Source of the DNA: a virus
IMG/VR virus record: IMGVR_UViG_3300037225_000856
Coordinates: 48,404-112,403 of that record
Strand: one strand, 5' to 3'
Length of the DNA: 64,000 nucleotides
The position numbers and the translations under genes are program-made. Below the pieces are notes generated by a model. That model made no database searches. It saw only the letters and a list, made by a program, of their open reading frames with translations, and had not been told where the DNA came from. This document shows, in pieces, positions 42,740-51,200 of this stretch (position 1 is the stretch's first letter; the number at the start of each line of letters is the position of its first letter).

Positions 42740-44590
42740 ATGGCAAACGACACAACAACAAATATAATCCAATATGGTTCACGCACATTTGGTGACATAC
42801 GTACTGACTTAATCTCATATATCAGACAAGCATACCCTGAAGTTTTATCTGACTTTACTGATAGTTCAGTTGGTGCAATGACGATAGACCTCAATGCTGG
42901 TGTTACTAATAACTTAAGTATAAATTTAGATCGTAGTTTTCAGGAAACGCAATTAGAATATGCACAACAAAGAGCATCAATATTAAATGCTGCGAAAAAT
43001 ATGGGATTTAATATCCCAGCAAGAAGACCTTCAGTAACAGTAATTGATTTTACAGTAACAGTTCCTGTTCTTGGCGACAAACCAGACGCTTCATATTATC
43101 CTCAATTACAGGCAGGCGCACAAATACTTGGTGGTGGAAAAATATTTGAAACACAAACAATTATTGATTGGAGTTCACCAATAAGTAATTTAGGTGACCC
43201 TAATCGTTCTATTATTCCAAACACAGATTCAAATGGCATTATTATTAATTACAGTATAACAAAAAGAGAAGTGGTTATTAATGGTTCTACAAGCATTTTT
43301 AAAAGAGCAATTAGTGCAACAGATATTATACCATTTTTTTCAATAATATTGCCAGACCCAGACGTACTCGAAATAGATAATATTATTCTATTGGAAGGTA
43401 CTAATTATTCAAGTAATCCGACTGCTGCAGATTTTGCAACAGCAGCAAACAAATATTATGAAGTAGATTGGCTTGCACAACAAAGAGTATTCATTCAAGA
43501 TACAAGTAGTTCACAACCAAATACAAACACAAATGGACTTAAATCAGCAACATGGATTGATGTAACTAAAAAATTTATAAAAGAATTCACAACCAATGGT
43601 TATTGTAAAGTGATATTTGGTTCAGGTGATGCAGATGTTAATGCATTTAAATCAGGTTTTCTCAAAATGGGTGTAAGCAATCAGTATTTTCTTGAAAACT
43701 TTTTAAATAATACAGCATTGGGTGAAAAATTATTAGCAAATTATACATTATTTATTCAATATAGAACTGGTGGCGGTAGTAACTCAAACGTGGGAGCAGG
43801 TACTTTAACGCAACTTGGTAATTATAATTTAACAGTTATAGGTGGTTCTCGTCAGGATTATATTCAAACAGTACAAAGAAGTTTAAGTGTAAATAATCCA
43901 ATTCCAGCAATTGGCGGTAATGACGGATTAAGTATTGAACAAATAAGACAATTAATTAAATATAATTTTAGTAGCCAAAATAGAGATGTAAATTTAACAG
44001 ATTATTTATTGCAGCTTTATAAGATGCCGGGGCAGTTTGGTTCACCTTTTCGTGCTAATTCAATGAAATTAAATAACAAAGTTGTTATTTCAACATTAGG
44101 TATTGGGTCAGATGGTAAATTAGACAATACAAGTACCACATTAATGAATGAAAATATTGCAGAATATCTTAGTCAATTCAGAATGCTTAATGATTATGTT
44201 GAAGTAACTAATGGTAAGATATTTAATTTAGCTTTTGATGTTGATGTATATGTTGAAAATGTTGCTGATAATCAGGTTGCAAATAGTATTATTACACTTG
44301 TTAGAAACTATCTGAATATTAATAATTATGAAATGAATCAGGATTTGTTTTTAGGTCTGCTTCAACGTGAAATACTCTCAGCCAATGGAGTTATTAACGT
44401 TATTGACATTAAAGTATATAACAGAGTGGGTGGTTCATATTCGAATAATGTTATTTCACAAGACGTAAATCCAAGTACTGGTGAGATAACAATCATTAAC
44501 AATACCATTCATTCAACCGAAGATAGTATGTTTGAAATTCGCTTCCCGGAGAAAGACATTACAGTTTTCTTACGTAAATCAACAGGTTAA
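42740..44590 (+). CDS. Baseplate wedge protein, gp6/baseplate-J-like
   Basis: The 616-residue product has the baseplate J/gp6 layout: an N-terminal helix (FGDIRTDLISYIRQAYPEVLSDFTDSSVGAMTIDLNAG), a QLEYAQQRASILNAAKNMGFNIPARRPS region, a beta-rich middle, and a C-terminal domain (AEYLSQFRMLNDYVEVTNGKIFNLAFDVDVYVENVADNQVANSIITLVRNYLN) that forms the wedge dimer in T4 gp6. It lies directly after the gp25-like gene and shares one base with the next gene. Confidence 0.85.
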   Translation: MANDTTTNIIQYGSRTFGDIRTDLISYIRQAYPEVLSDFTDSSVGAMTIDLNAGVTNNLSINLDRSFQETQLEYAQQRASILNAAKNMGFNIPARRPSVTVIDFTVTVPVLGDKPDASYYPQLQAGAQILGGGKIFETQTIIDWSSPISNLGDPNRSIIPNTDSNGIIINYSITKREVVINGSTSIFKRAISATDIIPFFSIILPDPDVLEIDNIILLEGTNYSSNPTAADFATAANKYYEVDWLAQQRVFIQDTSSSQPNTNTNGLKSATWIDVTKKFIKEFTTNGYCKVIFGSGDADVNAFKSGFLKMGVSNQYFLENFLNNTALGEKLLANYTLFIQYRTGGGSNSNVGAGTLTQLGNYNLTVIGGSRQDYIQTVQRSLSVNNPIPAIGGNDGLSIEQIRQLIKYNFSSQNRDVNLTDYLLQLYKMPGQFGSPFRANSMKLNNKVVISTLGIGSDGKLDNTSTTLMNENIAEYLSQFRMLNDYVEVTNGKIFNLAFDVDVYVENVADNQVANSIITLVRNYLNINNYEMNQDLFLGLLQREILSANGVINVIDIKVYNRVGGSYSNNVISQDVNPSTGEITIINNTIHSTEDSMFEIRFPEKDITVFLRKSTG

Positions 44591-45240
44591 TGGAATTAAT
44601 AAAGAAAACCATATATAGAATAATGACAACTGGCACAACAACTGGTTGTACAGGCACGTGTCGTGTAATTATTCCAGATACTGGTGTTACATATAATTTT
44701 AAGATATTATTAAACCAAGAAGTAAAAGATGCAGGTTTTTTTGATGCATATATGCTTAGTGGTGTTACTGGCACAACAGGTATAACCAATACTTTATATA
44801 CGGTTACTGGTGAATGCACAAGCAGATTATTAGAACTGCAAAAATATACAGTAAGCAGTGCTTTTACAGCTCAATATTTTAGTGGTGGTAGTTATACTGT
44901 TGATGGTGTAGATTATCCGAATTCACATTCGGGTGTAAATATCACTTATTACCTTGGTAGAATTAAATATATTGATCTTTTTACTGGCACTACTTCAGGT
45001 TCAACATTCAGTTTCTCAACTCAGGGTTATCTTAATCCTAACTTTATCAACAAACCAATATATCAAGACCCAAATAAGGAAAATATTATTAGTAACCCAA
45101 AAATCAGTAATGATGTATTTATGATAAGACAAGAATTACCAGCATTTGATGGAAATTATAGATTAGAATATATAAGAAAATTGGTTGATTTGGAAACATA
45201 TGCAGCAGGTAAATTTTTTAATGTAATTAATAACACATAA
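44590..45240 (+). CDS. Baseplate/tail structural protein (inferred)
   Basis: The 216-residue product is Gly/Thr/Ser-rich and predicted beta-rich, with seven-residue TGTTTGCTGT-like stretches near the N terminus and the end (RLEYIRKLVDLETYAAGKFFNVINNT) resembling the helical tail of small baseplate proteins. It is translationally coupled to the gp6-like gene (the stop and start share an A). A homing endonuclease follows 2 nt later, interrupting the operon. Its function is inferred from position only. Confidence 0.55.
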   Translation: MELIKKTIYRIMTTGTTTGCTGTCRVIIPDTGVTYNFKILLNQEVKDAGFFDAYMLSGVTGTTGITNTLYTVTGECTSRLLELQKYTVSSAFTAQYFSGGSYTVDGVDYPNSHSGVNITYYLGRIKYIDLFTGTTSGSTFSFSTQGYLNPNFINKPIYQDPNKENIISNPKISNDVFMIRQELPAFDGNYRLEYIRKLVDLETYAAGKFFNVINNT

Positions 45241-45241
45241 A

Positions 45242-46231
45242 ATGAAAATTAGTAGAAGAACATATTCTGAAAATGAAATCAATGAAATGATATTGTTGTA
45301 TAAATCAGGAATGTCGCTTTTTAAAATTAGAGAAAATTTAAAGATGGATAAGAGTAACATAAAAAAAATTCTTATTCAAAATAATGTTTGGATTGAAGGA
45401 AGAGACAATAATAAAAAAATTGGTGAATATAGTAAGGATGAAATCAATAAAATTGTTTCATTATATCAATCAGGTGTGTCATTAACATCAATCAGCGATA
45501 AGTTAAATATTGTGAGACGTGTTGTAAAGAAAATACTTATTCAGAATAACGTTTGGATTGAAAATAGAGATAATGTGAAAATTCAATTTTCAAATGACGA
45601 TAAAAAGAATATATTTGATTTATACATTAATAAAAATTTAAGTACATGTGAAATCGCCAACATTTATGGTATTAGTAAGATACCAATAATAAGAATATTA
45701 AAAGAATTGGATATTTTAAGAAAAGGATATAGTAACGGTATTAAAATTATTTTAACGCAAAAGCAAAAAGAAAACATAAAAGATTTATATTTAAATGATA
45801 ATAAAAATGCTGAAGAAATCGGAAAAATTATTGGATGTTCGGGCAATTTTATTAGTGGTTATTTATCAATAAATAACTTAATGAGAAGCAGAAGCGAAGG
45901 GGCATCAGTGGGATTTTTTAAACGTACTGGTATTAATTATAATGAATATTTAAAAAGTCTGCCAGAGCGTGAAAAATATAGACGTGAAGTAATATCTTTA
46001 ACAAATAAACAACCAATTAACTTATTAAAAAATTATGAAAAGAGAGGTGTTTCGGGACTTGATGGTGTGTATCATTTAGATCATAAATACTCGATTTTTG
46101 AAGGATTTGAAAACAACATTAAGCCAGAAATAGTTGCAAGTTTAAAAAATCTTGTATTTATACCTTGGAGAGATAATGTTGTTAAGAGAACTAATTGTTC
46201 GATAACTAAAGAAGAATTGATAAATACTTAA
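45242..46231 (+). CDS. HNH homing endonuclease with tandem helix-turn-helix repeats
   Basis: The 329-residue product has four helix-turn-helix-like repeats (residues about 8-50, 58-105, 110-160, 170-215), the first two closely alike: [SG]-[EK]-[ND]-EIN-x-[IM]-[IV]-x-LY-[KQ]-SG-[MV]-S, then KKILIQNNVWIE. The C terminus (about 265-325) is an HNH domain: VYHLDHKYSIFEGFENNI...SLKNLVFIPWRDNVVKRTNCSIT. The neighbouring repeats suggest an extended recognition site. It is packed between two baseplate genes (gaps of 1 and 4 nt) without a separate promoter, so it is expressed with the late operon. Confidence 0.8.
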   Translation: MKISRRTYSENEINEMILLYKSGMSLFKIRENLKMDKSNIKKILIQNNVWIEGRDNNKKIGEYSKDEINKIVSLYQSGVSLTSISDKLNIVRRVVKKILIQNNVWIENRDNVKIQFSNDDKKNIFDLYINKNLSTCEIANIYGISKIPIIRILKELDILRKGYSNGIKIILTQKQKENIKDLYLNDNKNAEEIGKIIGCSGNFISGYLSINNLMRSRSEGASVGFFKRTGINYNEYLKSLPEREKYRREVISLTNKQPINLLKNYEKRGVSGLDGVYHLDHKYSIFEGFENNIKPEIVASLKNLVFIPWRDNVVKRTNCSITKEELINT

Positions 46232-46235
46232 TACT

Positions 46236-47168
46236 ATGGGAGTTGGATTATACGGAGTTACGAGGTCTGCAGACGTTAATATTGAAGATATTGACATGTA
46301 TTATAATTATGCTCCAGACAGACAAACAAACAATACAAATATAATTCCACTAACTGCAACAGAATTATTGTCTTATCTTTATTTACCAAGTACTGACCCA
46401 AATTTTATACCAGTAGTTAATCCAAGTTTAGTTGAAAACAGTAATGTATTAGAAGGACTATATAATTTAAGATTACCTGCATCAATTTTTAATCAATTAG
46501 GGATATATACAATTTACATTAAACCAAAACTTATAATGACAACAATTGTTGATTGTGGTGTTTTATCTTCATTACCAACAGTTAATGGCATTGTAATTGA
46601 TTTGAGCACAACTCCATTACCTGATAATTTAAAAGCAAATAACGCATTACAGGGATTTAAAATTGAATATCTTAATTCAGATAACACTAAATTAAGAAAT
46701 GTAGTACGATATGTCGTTACTTCAAATAAAGTAGTTCCTGTTAGTGAAAACGTTGGAAACACTTCTCAAAAAGCTGTCAGATATCGTTTCGATGATTCTG
46801 GAACTCTGATGTTTTTACAACTTTCCCCTAGTAGTTCTTCAGACGTTAAACCCAATATATTACCTTTTATTGGTAATGTTGGTGGAATAATTTTGATGAC
46901 AAATACCTATTTTTCACCGCTTGTATTAGAAGTAACTCTGGTTGAAAATACTATTGATACATTGGCGGATATTGTTGGGGGTGAGCAAATTAAAGATGTT
47001 CAAAATGGTATTTTAACAATTTATGATAAAAATAGAGTAATAACCGATCAGTTTAATCTTTTTGAAATTAAAGACGATGTGTCAAATGTGCCTTTATTCG
47101 AGGTCAAGGGAAAAAGAAATTCGATCGATGAGACCCAAAATTTTGACAATATAACTTCAGGTATTTAA
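46236..47168 (+). CDS. Baseplate/tail structural protein (inferred)
   Basis: The 310-residue product is beta-rich without recognised motifs; it starts MGVGLYGVTRSADVNIEDIDMYYNYAPD and ends in a polar tail (DDVSNVPLFEVKGKRNSIDETQNFDNITSGI). It lies between the gp6-like gene and the large tail-protein-I-like gene, so it is very probably part of the baseplate. Homing endonucleases flank it on both sides, which is a common sign of an essential, conserved gene. Confidence 0.6.
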   Translation: MGVGLYGVTRSADVNIEDIDMYYNYAPDRQTNNTNIIPLTATELLSYLYLPSTDPNFIPVVNPSLVENSNVLEGLYNLRLPASIFNQLGIYTIYIKPKLIMTTIVDCGVLSSLPTVNGIVIDLSTTPLPDNLKANNALQGFKIEYLNSDNTKLRNVVRYVVTSNKVVPVSENVGNTSQKAVRYRFDDSGTLMFLQLSPSSSSDVKPNILPFIGNVGGIILMTNTYFSPLVLEVTLVENTIDTLADIVGGEQIKDVQNGILTIYDKNRVITDQFNLFEIKDDVSNVPLFEVKGKRNSIDETQNFDNITSGI

Positions 47169-47178
47169 AAATTTTTTA

Positions 47179-47186
47179 TATATTTG
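47179..47186 (+). promoter_or_regulatory. Possible host-type -7 element
   Basis: TATATTTG matches TAnnTTTG and lies 3 nt upstream of the homing endonuclease ATG, but the sequence 19 nt upstream is TTCA, not TTTG. Weak candidate. Confidence 0.3.
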
Positions 47187-47189
47187 CAA

Positions 47190-48122
47190 ATGTCAAAAAA
47201 ATTAACAACCATAGAATTTATAGCAAAAGCAAAAAGTGTTCATGGCGATAAATATGATTATTCTTTAGTTGATTATAAATATAGTAAATTAAAAATAATT
47301 ATAATATGTAAAAAACACGGACAATTTTTTCAAAAACCAAATTGTCATTTAAATAATCAAGGATGTCCAATATGTGGTGCTAACAATAGAATTACTTCAA
47401 ATGTCAAAACAATTGATAAATTTTTATCAGAAGCAAAAAGTATACATGGTGACAAATATGATTATTCTTTAGCTGATTATGTAAATAATCATAAAAATAT
47501 TATAATTATATGTTCTAAACATGGAGAATTTTTACAAGCACCAAAGCCTCATTTAAACGGTCAGGGATGTCCTAAATGTGCTAAAATTAATTTAGGTGAT
47601 AAATTACATCTGACAACATTAAATTTTATTGAAAGAGCAAGAAAAATACACGGAGACAGATATGATTATTCATTGGTTGATTACCATAATGCCCATACCA
47701 TGATTAAAATAATATGTAAAGAACATGGTGTGTTCATGCAAAAATCCTCAAATCACACAAATGAAGGTGCTGGTTGTCCCATTTGTAAACAATCTAAAGG
47801 CGAAAGAGAAATAAGTAAATTTTTAAACGATAATAATATTGAATATATTGCCGAAAAAACATTTTGTAATTGTAAAGATAAAAGATGTTTACCCTTTGAT
47901 TTTTATTTACCAAAATATAATGTCTTAATTGAATATGATGGTATTCAACATTTTGAAGCAGCAAACTTTTATGGAGGGGAATGTGGCTTTCTTATAAGAC
48001 AAAAATCTGATAAAATTAAAACAGAATTTGCTAAAGCAAATGATATTAAGTTAATTAGAATTGCATATAATGAAAATGTTGAAGAAAAATTAAATAAAAT
48101 CTTTGAACTAACATTAGTATAA
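47190..48122 (+). CDS. Homing endonuclease with triple zinc-ribbon repeats and Vsr-like nuclease
   Basis: I use the ATG at 47190 (310 residues) instead of the TTG at 47184, which lies inside a promoter-like TATATTTG. Three repeats of about 65 residues follow, each with [FI]-x-x-[KR]-A-[KR]-x-[IV]-HGD-[KR]-YDYSL-x-DY...I-x-C-x-x-HG-x-F-x-[QA]...GCP-x-C, a zinc-binding DNA-contact module frequent in phage endonucleases. The C terminus (about 215-305) carries the nuclease: KGEREISKFL, LPFDFYLPKYNVLIEYDGIQHF. It separates two baseplate genes and is followed by a terminator, so it forms its own unit. Confidence 0.8.
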   Translation: MSKKLTTIEFIAKAKSVHGDKYDYSLVDYKYSKLKIIIICKKHGQFFQKPNCHLNNQGCPICGANNRITSNVKTIDKFLSEAKSIHGDKYDYSLADYVNNHKNIIIICSKHGEFLQAPKPHLNGQGCPKCAKINLGDKLHLTTLNFIERARKIHGDRYDYSLVDYHNAHTMIKIICKEHGVFMQKSSNHTNEGAGCPICKQSKGEREISKFLNDNNIEYIAEKTFCNCKDKRCLPFDFYLPKYNVLIEYDGIQHFEAANFYGGECGFLIRQKSDKIKTEFAKANDIKLIRIAYNENVEEKLNKIFELTLV

Positions 48123-48170
48123 CAAACATTAAAAAAACGAATATTTAATGTTTAGTAAAAATTTGACCTT

Positions 48171-48203
48171 AAAATCTCAATCATATGTATTGAGATTTTT
48201 TTT
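48171..48203 (+). terminator. Rho-independent terminator
   Basis: AAAATCTCAA (48171-48180) pairs with TTGAGATTTT (48190-48199), nine-base loop, then a T-run. It lies upstream of the promoter-like motif at 48208, showing that the following gene must start after this point. Confidence 0.9.
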
Positions 48204-48207
48204 TATT

Positions 48208-48216
48208 GTATTTATA
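48208..48216 (+). promoter_or_regulatory. TTGTATTTATA motif (candidate late promoter)
   Basis: GTATTTATA directly after a terminator and 15 nt upstream of the GTG start at 48232. Confidence 0.6.
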
Positions 48217-48231
48217 TTAAAATATAAATTT

Positions 48232-51200
48232 GTGGCAAAAGTAAAAGTAGTAGGTACAAGTCTTGACCAAAACTTAAACGGTGTTAGTTTTAAGAATACT
48301 ACATCCGAAACAATATTTTCATTCGGTAGTTTTGCTGTTACATCAAATTTTGAAGGTAGAGTATCTATTGATTATTCAAATACATTAAGTTCATTTGTAC
48401 GTCCAGTTACTCTTGAAACTATTGGTTTAACACAAACACAATCTGAAATCATACATCAGTATAATACTAACGCTGTTTTAAATTTAGACAGATCAGACTT
48501 AAATACCTTTGTTAGATTTGGTTCGGCATATGAATTTTTAAGAATATCGATACAAAACATCATTGTAGCATATCCCGGTAGTTTATTTATGAACTCCCAA
48601 CTTACACGCATTAATACAATTACATTTAGTAACTTTGTTTATAATTCAGTCACAAATATTTCAACTTTTAAAATACCAATTGCATCTACAGTTAACACAT
48701 TTGGTTTAGCGTTTAATTATGGCAATGTGAGCAATCCAGATGATAATCCATTAAAAAATCTGAATCTTTCATATAATCAATATGTTGTTTGGTCTACACT
48801 TAATCCTACTGGAAATTCATATACGATTATTGGCTTTACTGGATATACTTCAAATAATCCAAATTTAACAGTTCAAACAATTGGTAATCCATTTCCAACA
48901 ATTACTGGTGCAACTGGTGGTTATTCTGGTGCAATTGATTTTCATATTAAACCAAACAATATTGTTTTTGAAGAATTCAGAGCATTATTAAGTGATTATG
49001 AAAAATATATTCTTTCAGAAAGAATAACAGGAAATACAAGCGGATTTAAATTCGTATTAAGAGACCCTATTTTACTTGACAACGGAACTATTAGTTATTC
49101 TAATACGCAGATGCTATGGACAACAAGTGACAACTATAACATAGATGTCAGCACCTCAAAATATCGTACTTTTTTGAGTAGCATTTTAGCAATTGGTAAT
49201 AAGTATGATGCAATAAAGACAGATTTAATTGCCAGATTTTTAACACCCGATTCTATTAAAGCATATGATCTTACCGAAAATGGTAAAATGACTAAGCTCT
49301 TAAGAATATACGGTAGAGAATTTGACCAGATGAAACAATTCATAGATTCTTTGGTTAATATTAATCATGTTACATATGATAAGGTTAATAACACTCCAGA
49401 TCAATTAATTAAAAATCTTTCAAGGACATTTGGATGGAATTATTTTTCATTAGTAAATGAAGCAGAATTAGTTACCAGTCTTTTATCTATTAGTGATGCA
49501 GAAAGAAATTTACGTACTGATTTAATGCCAGCAGAAATCGATATTGAACTTTGGAGAAGAATATTAATTAATACAAATTATTTCTGGAAATCTAAAGGCA
49601 CGAGAGAAGCATTAAAATCAATATTTCTCTTAATTGGTATACCTGAACCGTTTATTAATATTACTGAATATGTTTACACTGTTGATGGCAAAATAAATCC
49701 TAATAGTGTACCACTTACTAAAGCAGATTTTCCTTCAAATTCATTACCGTATGATACTAATGGATATCCAGTTGCGCCATTAGAAACCAGCGATTTCTTT
49801 TTTCAGGTTTCCGGTGACACTGATGCTGGTCAACATTACATGGATGCATTTCGTATGGCAGGATTTAATTTAATGCAAAATGTTGACAACAGAAAATCAT
49901 GGATTCAAGCAGGTGCAACAACAAGAGTTGATAGTACAACACCACAGTATTATCAAGAAGATAGTAAGTTGGTATTAAACACAAAAGAAGTTGACGTTGC
50001 TCTTGATACGGCACGTGGTATTGAATATGATGTTTATGACTATATAAAAAATATTGATTTTCCTGCAAATTCAAGCGGTTATACGCTACCATTTTCTTAT
50101 GTTAATATATCTCTGGGAGTAAGTAGTGTTCAAAAAACATTTCATTTACCAGCACCATATAATAAGACAGAAGGTAATTTAGAGGTTCGTTACAACGGTA
50201 TTTTATTAAATGCACCAACAACTGGTAATACGGGTGGTACTGGAACTGAATTAACAAAAGCGGATTATAGTGTTTCGGGCAATACTTTTACATTATTAAC
50301 AGCAAGTGCATATTCAAATTCATATCGAAGGGATGTTATTCAAGCAACATTTATTTATTCAGGCAATACACGTCCAGTTACAGGAATTAGTGTTCAATAT
50401 ATTGTAACAAGAGTTGATGCAAAAATGGGTGGAACAATAATACCGTTACCAAGTTACCCACGTGGAGATGTACAAGTAACTGTAAATGGTATTGCACTTA
50501 CAAAAGGCACTCCACAATTTACTGCCGATTATATTCTTGACCCAGCAAATTCAACAGGTGGTACTCATAACATTATTATTCAAAATCCTGCTGTGATTTC
50601 ATATTTGGCTGTTACTCCCACAATACAAGTAGCATATGTTCAGGTGACTGGAAGTAGTCAAATTAATGCAAGAAGTGAAGTAGTAAGAGTTGATAGTTTT
50701 AATAGTGGTAAAGTATATTATAATGTTTCAGCAAATAAATATGTGTATAGACTTAACTATAAAGCAAATACTGCATCAGAAATTAAAGTATTAATAGATG
50801 GTATTGCATTAGAACCATATACAGATTATAACATTAATGTACAAAATCAATATGAAGTTTTCTTACCAAAAGGTATTAAATATGGTACAATTATAAGTGT
50901 ATATTATCTTGTTGCAGTTAGTTCATTCTTTAATCCAATTGTAAGTGATGTTTTTGGTGTTGGTGATATAAGTAAATTGTCATTTCTTGAATTTATCGAA
51001 TTAATTCAAAGAAAATTAATAAATGCAAGAAATAGAAAAACAATTACAGATTTTAAAGGTGGGTGGTATCCAACATTATTAAATGTTTATATTCAATATT
51101 TAAAACGTGCTGATCTTCCATTAAATGACCCGTTACGTTCAAATGGTTATACTTTTGAAAATTTATATTCATTTTTAAGTAAATATAATTCTTTCTTTCA

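Noticed and set aside
47184-47189. TTG start for the homing endonuclease
   Set aside because: It lies within a TATATTTG promoter-like element, and an ATG in frame follows 6 nt later with a better start.
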